From assembly GCA_009928265.1 (NCBI GenBank), contig RFPR01000004.1, forward strand, positions 1-30,663: a stretch of DNA of 30,663 nucleotides. Direction: 5' to 3'. The first letter of the stretch is position 1; each line of letters starts with the position of its first letter. This DNA is from Pseudomonadota bacterium (GTDB taxonomy: Bacteria > Verrucomicrobiota > Verrucomicrobiia > Chthoniobacterales > UBA6821). Below, one piece after another: positions 1-8,907 of this stretch. The position numbers and the translations under genes were made by a program. The notes under the pieces were generated by a model. That model was not told where the DNA came from. It did no database searches and was given only the letters and a program-made list of their open reading frames with translations.

Positions 1-1363
1 CCCCAGCAGCGATCACCGCATTTGAGGCAACCGAGATGCCGCCGCTTCCAAAGGATTCGCTGTTTCCGGCCACTACCGTTCCCCCGTTGAGCGTTGTCCC
101 TCCACTGTAGCTGTTGGCTCCATTGAGGTTGAGAGTTCCTGCCCCTGACTGGATCAGGGATCCGTTACCAGAAATCTCTCCACTCACCGTGATCGCCCTG
201 CCTGCAGATTCCTGCATGGTAAGGGCTGCAGTGTTGGAGATCGCAGCGAGGGTTAGGTTGCCAGCGGCGGCGTTAAAGATCTGGTTGGAGGTCGTGTTCA
301 GCCCGAGGGAGATCGTCTGTGTCGCCGCCGAGTTGTTGGTGATGCCGCCGGTGATAGTCAGAGTCTGTGATGCATTCGTACCGCCTAGGGTAAAGGCACC
401 TGCCGAATTGCTGTAGGTCAGGCTGGAGAGATTGGTGACGGCATTGTTGGTAATTGCTCCTCCTGAGGTTCCGGTAATGCCCACAGCAGTCCCGTCGGAG
501 GCAGCCTTACCGTTGGTCCAGTTACTGGTGTCACTCCAGTTGCCAGATCCTGTCGTCCAGTTCCAGGGGCCGGAATATCCGCCAGAACCTCCTCCACCCG
601 AGATGTTAGTGGCAGAGAGAATTCCATTGGTGAATCGTATCGAGAGCAGATTGGCAGAGAGGGCAACATTGCCGAAATCGACAGGATCAGGCGTGTACTG
701 TGAGAGAATCAGATCGGGATTCATGGTAACCTGATGATCGGAATTTCCAGTATAGGAAATGGCTCCGGCGAAGGCTCCAGATGGGTCCTCCTGCATGTCA
801 CTCCAAGCCTTCTGACCTTTCTCAAACACCGAGTAGGACAAGTTGGCACCGGAAACATTCGCAGTGCCAACCCTGCCCGTGGTCACGTTAACGTTAAGAT
901 CAGGCCATTTTTGCGCCAGATCATACAATGAGACTCCAGTTATCTGACCAAGCACTGTGGATGACGATTGCCGCGAAATGAACAGCTTCATGTTGTTGGC
1001 ATCACCCTCTGCAACAGGATCGTCGTACGAAATAAAACCCATAATGCCCCAGAACAATGTATCCCGCTGGAACCAATCATTTCCATACGTCTGCGAAATA
1101 ATGGAGTTGCCAGAGAAATCGTATCGAAAACCCGATTGATTTGAGGGGAAAGATCCGAGATCGATAGCCATGTTATCATTGGCACCAAATGCTGCGGAAT
1201 CCGTTTCACGGAAGAACAACAAAAGGTTTCCGGGAGTATCTCCCGCTACAGCCAAGAGAGCCGGAGAGGTAAAGATGGTCACCAGAATAAGAAAGCCACT
1301 AAAAAACCTCCCTGGATTCAGGCGAGGTATGAAAAAGCAGCGCAAAAGCGACTTGTAGGGCAT
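1..1363 (-). CDS. Secreted autotransporter-associated beta-strand repeat protein (partial, 3' end outside window)
   Basis: An open frame runs from ATG at 1363 to the window edge without a stop, about 454 codons. Residues 1-40 look like a long signal peptide (basic start, hydrophobic FLILVTIF, end near ALLAVA). Residues ~42-255 form a domain also found in the proteins at 2090-2869 and 4301-5101 (TPGNLLLFF, AIDLGSF, YGNDWF). A Gly-rich linker (GGGGSGG) follows, then a Ser/Thr/Asn/Gly-rich region ending in GAGTLNLNGANSYSGGT, the classic autotransporter-associated beta-strand repeat. Such repeats build exported beta-helix stalks or adhesins. The protein is probably much longer, and any outer-membrane barrel or PEP-CTERM end lies outside. 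Start choice rests on the signal peptide that follows it. Family assignment is confident; function beyond surface exposure is not. Confidence 0.8.
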   Translation of the reverse strand, partial: MPYKSLLRCFFIPRLNPGRFFSGFLILVTIFTSPALLAVAGDTPGNLLLFFRETDSAAFGANDNMAIDLGSFPSNQSGFRYDFSGNSIISQTYGNDWFQRDTLFWGIMGFISYDDPVAEGDANNMKLFISRQSSSTVLGQITGVSLYDLAQKWPDLNVNVTTGRVGTANVSGANLSYSVFEKGQKAWSDMQEDPSGAFAGAISYTGNSDHQVTMNPDLILSQYTPDPVDFGNVALSANLLSIRFTNGILSATNISGGGGSGGYSGPWNWTTGSGNWSDTSNWTNGKAASDGTAVGITGTSGGAITNNAVTNLSSLTYSNSAGAFTLGGTNASQTLTITGGITNNSAATQTISLGLNTTSNQIFNAAAGNLTLAAISNTAALTMQESAGRAITVSGEISGNGSLIQSGAGTLNLNGANSYSGGTTLNGGTVVAGNSESFGSGGISVASNAVIAAG

Positions 1364-1419
1364 GGTAGATTCTTATTATAGCACCTTGAACGCTGAAATC
1401 CCGTTACAGATTCGTCACA

Positions 1420-1971
1420 TCACTCCCCTTGCATCAAATCATGGACCGCAATCGGACCGATCTCGGCAGCAAGCTGTTCCTTGAGTTTTTCAGATGATTC
1501 CTTGAGCACGCCCAAATCGGTATTTCCCCCGCCTGCTTGTTGGAGTGCGAGATAAGACTCAAAGGCTTTCTGAACAGCAAGTTGTTGATCCTGATCAAGC
1601 AGGGCCATTTTAGAGGGTTTGATCTCATAAAGAAAAGGAGGTGCGGTATCAGGCACTTCCTCAGAGGCCTCGACTACAGGATTTGATGCGCTCACTTGAA
1701 GGGGTGCCTCGCTGCCCATCTTGGCGGACCCCTGTGAGCCATGATCCTGTATCGCATTCATTTCATTATGGACATGCTGAGAAACTGAAGTCTTCGTTGT
1801 AGAGTGAGGCTTTTGAGGAACTCCTTGCGTATTTGAGGAAGAAGAGTGGCTAGCTATTCCGGACACGTCACCGATTCCCTGGCAGATGAGATATGCAAGG
1901 ACCGAAGTCAGCAGCAGGATGAACGTGAGTAGCAATCTCACAACCCATTGATTGATGCGGGAGGATTTCAT
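1420..1971 (-). CDS. Small signal-anchored hypothetical protein
   Basis: A 183-residue protein of no family I recognise. A basic start (MKSSRINQ) precedes one strong hydrophobic segment at residues ~9-30, so it is probably an inner-membrane anchor or uncleaved signal. The middle (~35-110) is low-complexity, rich in Ser, Thr, Gln and His. The last ~70 residues are more ordered and helical (DQDQQLAVQKAFESYL, then LKESSEKLKEQLAAEIG), possibly a small interaction domain. The frame can be extended to a TTG at 2028, but that lies on the flank of the terminator for the upstream gene, so the ATG at 1971 is preferred. It sits between two surface-protein genes on the same strand, 56 bases before the beta-strand repeat gene, and may be co-transcribed with it. 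Confidence 0.6.
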   Translation of the reverse strand: MKSSRINQWVVRLLLTFILLLTSVLAYLICQGIGDVSGIASHSSSSNTQGVPQKPHSTTKTSVSQHVHNEMNAIQDHGSQGSAKMGSEAPLQVSASNPVVEASEEVPDTAPPFLYEIKPSKMALLDQDQQLAVQKAFESYLALQQAGGGNTDLGVLKESSEKLKEQLAAEIGPIAVHDLMQGE

Positions 1972-2015
1972 AGGGGACAATACCGATAGAATATCAGAAC
2001 CGACTATGACCTTTT

Positions 2016-2054
2016 GGAGTAAAAACAAAGAAGGCCCCCGTGATGGGGGCCTTC
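2016..2054 (-). terminator. Intrinsic terminator after the PEP-CTERM gene
   Basis: A perfect 10-bp GC-rich stem (2030-2039 with 2045-2054, loop 2040-2044) is followed on the minus strand by CTTTGTTTTTA. It begins 36 bases after the stop of the gene at 2090-2869 and should end the three-gene transcript that starts at 5101. Confidence 0.85.
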
Positions 2055-2089
2055 CGATTAAATGAACTGCTATTTACTCAGAGTAGCTT

Positions 2090-2869
2090 TCAGGCCCTCT
2101 TACGACGAGCAATGTAGAGAAGAGCAACTCCAGACAAAGCAAGAAGCATGTAGGTGGAAGGTTCGGGAACAACCACGAGATAACCGCTCTCAATGTAAAC
2201 AGCGGCTGGAATCGTCTGATTGAAGTTATTCAAACCACCAGCAGCCGTGTAAATTCCCAAAGAATTCGTGGATGATGTGAATGAAGTAACTGGGTTATCC
2301 TGAGACTCAGCAAAGAGCCCACCCCAACCACCAACACTAAGTGTGGTCCAGGATGCCGAGTCGGCGCTGTCGAGAACGAGGTAATCACTTGTGAGGAAGC
2401 CTCCCCCACGAGTGGCTCCACTGATCGTTCCACTTGAGAGCGCTGTTGAAGAATTATTCAGCGCAAACTGCTGGAAAGTAGGTTGAGCTGTGTAAACAGA
2501 AATAGGATCAAGCGTGACAGAAGCACTGTTGGTGAGACGAGTGGAAGCGAATGACTGGTATAAATCATCGCCACCATTGATCTCGTAGGAATCATTGGCA
2601 ATTACGCCATAATAAAGATCCGTACGATTGAACCAGTTAGTTCCATACGTTGTGCTGAGAATGGAGCTAGCGCCGCTGAGATCGTATGTGTTGCGAGTGT
2701 CAGTGATGATGCTGGAAAGAGCTCCAAGATCGATGACAACGTTGTTGCTTTCTCCCGTCGTCCCAGTTTCAGCACGGAAACCAAGAACGAGATTACCAGG
2801 AGTTGCGACTGCCGCAGATGCGGCAACACTACCAGCAAGGATGAGAAGTGCTGCGAGTGAATTTTTCAT
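2090..2869 (-). CDS. PEP-CTERM sorting domain protein
   Basis: A 259-residue exported protein. The signal peptide covers residues 1-22 (hydrophobic AALLILAGS, cleavage near AVA|TPGN). The body is a Ser/Thr/Asn-rich domain shared with the proteins at 1-1363 and 4301-5101 (TPGNLVLGF, VVIDLGALSS, YGTNWF). The C-terminus is a textbook PEP-CTERM tail: VPEPSTYM, a ~16-residue hydrophobic helix, then RRKRA. In known systems such tails are recognised by an exosortase, cleaved, and the protein is released or attached outside the cell, often with extracellular polysaccharide. No exosortase is in this window. The 80-base gap to the upstream gene suggests co-transcription with 2953-4257, and a strong terminator follows. 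The specific function is unknown. Confidence 0.9.
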   Translation of the reverse strand: MKNSLAALLILAGSVAASAAVATPGNLVLGFRAETGTTGESNNVVIDLGALSSIITDTRNTYDLSGASSILSTTYGTNWFNRTDLYYGVIANDSYEINGGDDLYQSFASTRLTNSASVTLDPISVYTAQPTFQQFALNNSSTALSSGTISGATRGGGFLTSDYLVLDSADSASWTTLSVGGWGGLFAESQDNPVTSFTSSTNSLGIYTAAGGLNNFNQTIPAAVYIESGYLVVVPEPSTYMLLALSGVALLYIARRKRA

Positions 2870-2903
2870 GGTTGGTGTTGATTTTTTGGAGCTGAATTGA
2901 ACA

Positions 2904-2932
2904 CCCCTGAGTATTCTCTAAATACTCAGGGG
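2904..2932 (-). other. Perfect 12-bp hairpin between two secreted-protein genes
   Basis: CCCCTGAGTATT (2904-2915) and AATACTCAGGGG (2921-2932) are exact complements around a five-base loop. It lies 20 bases after the stop of the gene at 2953. The minus-strand sequence after it (TGTTCAATTC) is not a proper U-tract, so it may be a weak terminator, an mRNA-stabilising 3' end, or a device setting different levels of the two transcripts. Confidence 0.6.
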
Positions 2933-2952
2933 CGTCAATGAATTTTTACTGA

Positions 2953-4257
2953 TTAGCGGTAGAGGGCTGCGTTGGTGCTGTACTTGATGTCACCACCATC
3001 ACTCTGACGATAGACCTTCATGTCACCGAGCGCGATGTTGGGAGCCAACAGCGGGTTGGTCGTCGCATAGGATGCGAAGGTGTTAGTGAGATAGGTGAGG
3101 GTGTTTGAGGCAGCAGCGCTCATGCGAGCGGAATCCCAGAGGATGTGCTCGTAGGACCAGAAGGGATACTTACCGCTGATGATGTTGGTGTATCCGGAGT
3201 CAAGCTGGCCTGGGTTGGCTGCGCTGTACTCATTGGTGAGGCCGAAACGACCGTGAACACCCTCAAACTTGAGGGGGACGATACCACCGGAGTATTTAGC
3301 AACAGCGTCGGCCACGCCAGCGTAGCTGATGAGGATGTTGGTATTACCACGGCCGTTCACCGTGACAGGGATACCACTAACGGATGCTGACATTGAGTTG
3401 GTCATGTAACCAGCAAGGGTGCCACCGGAGGATTCGCCATTGCCGGCTGCAGTCACCGAAAGACCCGAAACATTGTTCGATGTGTAATCACCAAGAGCGG
3501 TAATTAGACCACCGCTCGCCGTGGGCTTGTAGTTCTTGATGGCAGTGTTGTAGCCGACCTTGGCCACAGTCAGTGCGGTGACGCGGGTGCCCGAGAAGGG
3601 ATCGCGACCGGTGAACCAGGCGCCGCCGGTGAGGTCGTTGGTGTTACCAGTCACGATGCTGGCGGGAATACGCCCAGCCTTTGCCAACTGGCAGGCTGTG
3701 CTAAGGCTGATGTTGTCAATCCCGCAACCCTTGTTCGCAACAAAGGTGAAAGGAACAACACCGACCTTCACCTCGCTAAGCGTTGCGTAGGTACGGCCGT
3801 CCTTGCCCTTACCCTGGAAGTTGGAGACGGCCTGCCAGGTATCTGAGAAGGCGATGTCTCCACGGGTGTTGATTTTGTTGGCTGTAGCAAGTGCGAGGCC
3901 GGTCTTTGGAAAAGATCCCGTAAGGGCCTTTACCTTTGTGGCATCATAGAAGTCAGCATTGACAGTGTTGCTGGCAGGGGATGCAACAGTGCGAATTCCA
4001 GCCTCAGATCCCGACCACGAGACGGAGAGATCAATCGTTGATCCATTGACAGTGATATTGGTAAAGATAAGCGCTGAAGCGGTATCATCCGTCGAGCTGC
4101 TTCCGGTTGTTGCGGCGAGGTTGGCGCCATAATCATCGAAGAGCGACTTGTTGACAGCGCTACGGAATGCCGTAGCACCGGTGAGATAGATCGTCTCAGC
4201 GGAGGCTGAGGCAATCGAGAGGGCCGCGAGGGCGCCCATCAGTATGTTCTTGTTCAT
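2953..4257 (-). CDS. Secreted protein resembling periplasmic phosphate-binding proteins
   Basis: A 434-residue exported protein with a clear signal peptide (residues 1-20, ending ASA|ETIY). The mature start YLTGATAFRSAVNKSLF matches the opening strand and helix of PstS-like binding proteins, which begin with a 'G(S/A)TA' anion-binding loop. Two more spots fit that fold: TGRDPFSGTRVTALT, resembling the SGTR phosphate-contact loop, and ISGKYPFWSYEHILW near the C-terminus, resembling the 'GkYPlw.ye' segment. There is no PEP-CTERM tail or lipobox, so it may be free in the periplasm or outside. It is flanked by PEP-CTERM genes with gaps of 43 and 83 bases rather than by pst transporter genes, so scavenging via an ABC transporter is doubtful. 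The fold is inferred from motifs; the ligand is unknown. Confidence 0.65.
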   Translation of the reverse strand: MNKNILMGALAALSIASASAETIYLTGATAFRSAVNKSLFDDYGANLAATTGSSSTDDTASALIFTNITVNGSTIDLSVSWSGSEAGIRTVASPASNTVNADFYDATKVKALTGSFPKTGLALATANKINTRGDIAFSDTWQAVSNFQGKGKDGRTYATLSEVKVGVVPFTFVANKGCGIDNISLSTACQLAKAGRIPASIVTGNTNDLTGGAWFTGRDPFSGTRVTALTVAKVGYNTAIKNYKPTASGGLITALGDYTSNNVSGLSVTAAGNGESSGGTLAGYMTNSMSASVSGIPVTVNGRGNTNILISYAGVADAVAKYSGGIVPLKFEGVHGRFGLTNEYSAANPGQLDSGYTNIISGKYPFWSYEHILWDSARMSAAASNTLTYLTNTFASYATTNPLLAPNIALGDMKVYRQSDGGDIKYSTNAALYR

Positions 4258-4300
4258 GGTATATGGGTTGTTTTGGTTGTTTTAACTGCGATTCTGAGGA

Positions 4301-5101
4301 TTAAGCGTTTGCGCGGCGATAAGCCACGATCAGGAGAAGTGCTCCGAAGCCGATGAGGGCATAGGTGGAGGGTTCGGGAACCGAGTTGACCGAGAGGGTG
4401 CCATCCGATCCGAGAGAGATCGTGCCGGTCTGGATGGCAGGCTGGTCACCAAAGTCACCCTGCGCGTTCATGAGACCATTGAAGTAGATGTTCTGGCTGT
4501 TGGTCTGGTACCGGAAGGTGGCAAGCGTGCCGTTGAACGCGTCGAATCCGTTGAGATCCATGGCATAAGGCCCAGCACCATTCGAGACGGCACCTTCGCT
4601 CGAGAGTGTTCCGTTCTCAATAACAACAGTCGTGTGGTTGACTCCCAGGCTCGAAGCAATCGAGCCCGTCGTGTAGATCGGGGCGTTGGCCTCAGCGTAG
4701 AAAGCATCAGTCTTGTTCGAGAGGTTGTAAACCGACACGAGGTCCAGCAGACTTGACTGCGGGCGCGAATACATGAAACCGTAGGAGTACGGTGTAGGCG
4801 CTGCACTGTTGAATCCACCAAAAACGGCCCACTTGATGGTGTCATCAGTTGCCCATCCGGAGCCATAAGCTGCTTCAAGTGCCGTGTTGAGGCTCAGGTT
4901 AAAGCTGGAGAAGTTCGAGGAGAGATCTCCAAGGTTCACCACAAGCGAGTTAGAGAGATTCACCGTGCCGGAATCAGGCTTGTCAGCGATCTTGTTGAAG
5001 TAGAGAAGGGCGCTTCCCGATCCGATGTTGGTCTGCGCCTGAGCGCTGGTTGCAACCGCGAATCCCGCTATGGCGAGGGCGGCAAGGAGTGTTTTTTTCA
5101 T
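4301..5101 (-). CDS. PEP-CTERM sorting domain protein
   Basis: A 266-residue exported protein with signal peptide 1-22 (AALAIAGFAVATSAQA|Q) and a PEP-CTERM tail (VPEPSTYA, hydrophobic helix, YRRANA). The body carries the domain seen in the genes at 2090 and 1-1363: a hydrophobic strand (SALLYFNK), then SLVVNLGDLSSNF, YGSGW and a later SRPQSSLLDLVSVYN. It is first in a likely three-gene minus-strand transcript (4301, 2953, 2090). The leader before the ATG is A-rich and lacks a clear Shine-Dalgarno sequence. Its fate is probably exosortase-dependent sorting. It has no recognisable catalytic motif. Confidence 0.9.
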   Translation of the reverse strand: MKKTLLAALAIAGFAVATSAQAQTNIGSGSALLYFNKIADKPDSGTVNLSNSLVVNLGDLSSNFSSFNLSLNTALEAAYGSGWATDDTIKWAVFGGFNSAAPTPYSYGFMYSRPQSSLLDLVSVYNLSNKTDAFYAEANAPIYTTGSIASSLGVNHTTVVIENGTLSSEGAVSNGAGPYAMDLNGFDAFNGTLATFRYQTNSQNIYFNGLMNAQGDFGDQPAIQTGTISLGSDGTLSVNSVPEPSTYALIGFGALLLIVAYRRANA

Positions 5102-5580
5102 GCTTTTGGGTTTTTTGGGTTTGCTGAGTTTTTGTCTGACGTCGTTTGTTTTTTGGACTGCTCGGAGAAAACTGTTTTTTTGATTCGTTTGCTCTACTCA
5201 CCCTATCGGGCGCTAGAAGCTTATAAAATCAGGTGTTGTGGGTGATCGATTGGGGTTTGAGATTCTTGAACTGTTGGGATCTTCTCCCAGAGTATCAAAA
5301 TCGTCATGTTCTTTAATGTCACAAGTTCGTCACATAGCGCTCACTCCTATGGGGGGCTCCAGTGATTGCGAAAAGGTGCCCATCGAGGCCCTGTGGGGAT
5401 TAAGAAAAGCTCAACTCCCCTACGCTGCTGAATCCATTACAAGCGGAGGGTAGCAATTCCAAGTTCAGGGTTTCGGATCCGCCGCGACTGCTCTCCAAGT
5501 CTCTAAGAAAACCCTCTTGAGCCCCTTCCACTTTACAAATCTCTGTTCCCAACTTCGAAGTTCGGGGTAACCTCGACGTG
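5102..5580. other. Divergent intergenic region, no gene seen
   Basis: This 479-base gap separates the minus-strand surface-protein cluster from plus-strand parB. The left part is T-rich on the plus strand (the A-rich leader of the gene ending at 5101). Short frames here have no family resemblance or ribosome-binding site. I found no tRNA, parS-like palindrome or terminator. It should hold the promoters of both directions, but none fits well enough to mark. Confidence 0.5.
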
Positions 5581-6528
5581 ATGGCGAAACCAGAAAACGG
5601 AAAAAACGGAGGCCCATCTTCCTCCAAAGGACTGGGCAGTGGGCTCGGTAAAGGGCTTGGCAAGGGGCTCGGTGCGCTTATCAATACCCGAGTCGCCACG
5701 CCTGCACCCATCATTGAGGAAGGGGAGCGCGTCCAGCAGATCCCCCTCGACCGGATCGTCGCCAGCCCGCTTCAGCCCCGCACCGAGTTCCGGGAGGAGG
5801 AGCTCCGCGAACTCGTTGACTCGATCCGTGAGCGCGGCGTCATCCAGCCGCTGATCGTCCGACTGGTTGCCGGAAAGTACGAGCTGATCGCGGGCGAACG
5901 CCGTCTCCGCGCCTCGCTCCAGGTCGGCCTGACCGAGGCCCCGGTTATCGTCCGCAAGGCGAGCGACCAAGAGGTGCTGGAACTGGCCCTCATCGAGAAT
6001 CTCCAGCGCGAGGGGCTCAATCCGATCGAAGAGGCCACCGCCTACTCCCGCCTTTCCAAGGAATTTCGACTCACCCAGGAAGAAATCTGCAAGCGCGTGG
6101 GTAAAAGCCGCCCCGCCGTGGCCAACGCCATGCGTCTGCTTGAACTCGCCCCCGCGGTGCAGAACTACCTGACCCAGGGTCGCCTCAGCACCGGTCACGC
6201 CAAGGTTCTCCTGGCCCTCAAAGGACACGACGAGCAGATCTTGATCGCGGAGAAATTGATCCGCGCATCGGCTTCCGTACGCGATGCCGAGCAACTCGTT
6301 GCCGCCCATCTGGCAGGCAGCGGCCAGACTCGCAAGCGCGGTGGCAGGAGCAAGGCCACCAAGGAAACGCCGGCCCACATCAAGCATCTCGAGAACAAGC
6401 TCCGCCAGCGCTTCAACACCGGCATCACCCTTCACCACGGGGAAAAGAAGGGGCACATCTCGATCGACTACTACGGCAACGACGACCTGCACCGCCTGCT
6501 TGGTGAACTCGGTGTTTCGGTCGATTAA
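5581..6528 (+). CDS. parB: Chromosome partitioning protein ParB
   Basis: A 315-residue CTP-dependent DNA clamp that loads at parS sites to organise and segregate the origin region with ParA. The N-terminus has the usual Gly-rich GLGKGLGALI motif that contacts ParA. The ParB/Srx domain follows at ~55-145, with LQPR, the CTP-binding GERR (~106-109) and ENLQRE. A helix-turn-helix region at ~163-188 (TQEEICKRVGKSRPAVANA) binds parS. The last ~50 residues (KHLENKLRQRF onward) are the dimerisation domain. ATG at 5581 directly follows an in-frame GTG at 5578; either could be used, with GGGG about 12 bases upstream. The usual partner parA is not adjacent. Its position ~5 kb before rpmH-rnpA-yidC agrees with an origin-near locus. 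Confidence 0.97.
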   Translation: MAKPENGKNGGPSSSKGLGSGLGKGLGKGLGALINTRVATPAPIIEEGERVQQIPLDRIVASPLQPRTEFREEELRELVDSIRERGVIQPLIVRLVAGKYELIAGERRLRASLQVGLTEAPVIVRKASDQEVLELALIENLQREGLNPIEEATAYSRLSKEFRLTQEEICKRVGKSRPAVANAMRLLELAPAVQNYLTQGRLSTGHAKVLLALKGHDEQILIAEKLIRASASVRDAEQLVAAHLAGSGQTRKRGGRSKATKETPAHIKHLENKLRQRFNTGITLHHGEKKGHISIDYYGNDDLHRLLGELGVSVD

Positions 6529-6549
6529 GTCTATCAAGTCTCCCTCCCC

Positions 6550-7504
<955 letters not shown>

Positions 7505-7518
<14 letters not shown>

Positions 7519-8839
7519 CCCCATCAAGTCACGCCCCCGCGTCGCTGTCATCGGCACCGGCATCGCCGGCCTCACCTGCGCCTGGAACCTGCGCCATGAC
7601 GCGGAAGTCACCCTCTTTGACCGTGAGCGACCGGGCGGTCACACCAACACGTTCACTGTGGACGAGGAGGGCTGTGAGATCCCGATCGATACGGGATTCA
7701 TCGTCTTTAACAAGGTCACCTACCCGAATCTCTGCCGCCTCTTCGACGATCTCGGCGTGAAGGCCAAGCCGAGCGAAATGTCGCTAAGCGTGCGTCATCT
7801 GCCGCGTGGGATCGAATACAACGGGATGGGGTTCAACAAGCTCTTCGCTCAGCGCCGAAATCTCGCCAACCCTCGCTTCTACACTTTTGTTGCGGAAATC
7901 ATGCGCTTCTTCCGCGTGGGCCGACGATGGCTTGCCGATGAGGCGTCTGGCGATACCTCTGGGGAGCATGCCGAGTTTGACGGCGAGGATCTTGCGACTT
8001 TCTGCAAACGACATCATTTCGGAACCGATTTTCTCGACCTCTACCTCGTGCCGATGAGTTCGGCCGTCTGGTCGACGGAACCGGGTCGCATCCTCGATTT
8101 CCCTGCGGCCACCCTGCTCCATTTTTTCCACAATCACGGCTTCCTCGGGGTGACGACTCATCACCCTTGGTTCACCGTTGAGGGCGGTTCACGGAGTTAT
8201 CTCACAAAGATGCTCGATATCCTTGGTGCTCCCCATGTTGGAGATCCGGTCGTCTCGGTTTCTGAAGAGCAAGGGGCAGCGGTGATCACTACAGCCTCGG
8301 GAAAGAGGGAACACTTCGACGCCGTGGTGCTCGCCGCTCATGCCGACCAGAGCCTGACCCTGCTCTCCTCCCCGACCGAGATGCAACGGCACCTTCTTTC
8401 GCGCTTCACTTATCAGCGGAACGAGACCCTGCTCCACACCGATTCCTCGGTCATGCCGGAGCGACGACTGGCCTGGGCTTCGTGGAACTTCCGGGTGGAT
8501 CAACCCAATCGTGGGCATCAACGCTCGACGACACACTACTGGATGAATGCCCTGCAGGGAGTCTCCGACCGCAGGGACTACTTCGTCTCGCTTAACTCCA
8601 CCGACCTGATTGATCCCGCCTCAGTGCTCTACAGGACCACCTACGACCATCCCGTCTTCACACTCGGAGCCATCGGTGCGCAACGCGAACTTCCGAAACT
8701 CAATCACTCGGGCGGCAGGCTCTTCTTCTGCGGCAGCTATTTCCGCTACGGATTCCACGAGGATGCCTGCACAGCCGGCCTCGATGCCGCGCACGCCGTG
8801 CTTCGGTCTTTAAGGAACTCACAGGGATTAAGTGGATAA
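7505..8839 (+). CDS. FAD/NAD(P)-binding amine-oxidase-like oxidoreductase (COG2907 type)
   Basis: A 444-residue flavoprotein. The Rossmann dinucleotide motif is at the N-terminus (VAVIGTGIAGLTCAWNL), followed by the second-strand acidic residue (LFDRERPGGHTNTF). The C-terminus has a typical FAD-closing segment (GGRLFFCGSYFRYGFHEDA). This family is regularly encoded next to DUF1365 proteins and cyclopropane-fatty-acid synthases, and is taken to act on membrane lipid acyl chains. Here the neighbours are a desaturase, overlapped by 14 bases, and a DUF1365 protein, but no cyclopropane synthase is present. The protein has no signal peptide and is probably cytosolic or membrane-associated. The exact reaction is unproven; family placement is firm. 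Confidence 0.9.
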
Positions 8840-8869
8840 AAGGGATGGCACCCGTTCGTGAGCCTGCAC

Positions 8870-8897
8870 CCCCATTCCCTATTCCCCATTTCCGATA
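8870..8897 (+). repeat. Heptanucleotide repeat tract
   Basis: Four consecutive seven-base units: CCCCATT, CCCTATT, CCCCATT and TCCGATA. They sit in the 68-base gap before the DUF1365 gene. Period and sequence resemble the short tandem heptamers (CCCCA[A/G]T) described in cyanobacteria. Confidence 0.7.
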
Positions 8898-8907
8898 ACC
8901 ACACCCC

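Noticed and set aside
5238..5453. Small plus-strand frame before parB
   Set aside because: No ribosome-binding site, family likeness or coding character; treated as intergenic.
5533..6537. Long minus-strand frame opposite parB
   Set aside because: It mirrors the codon bias of parB, has no recognisable family, and parB itself is certain.
8828..8840. DnaA-box-like AGTGGATAA
   Set aside because: A single imperfect site inside a coding end, with no cluster or AT-rich unwinding region nearby.
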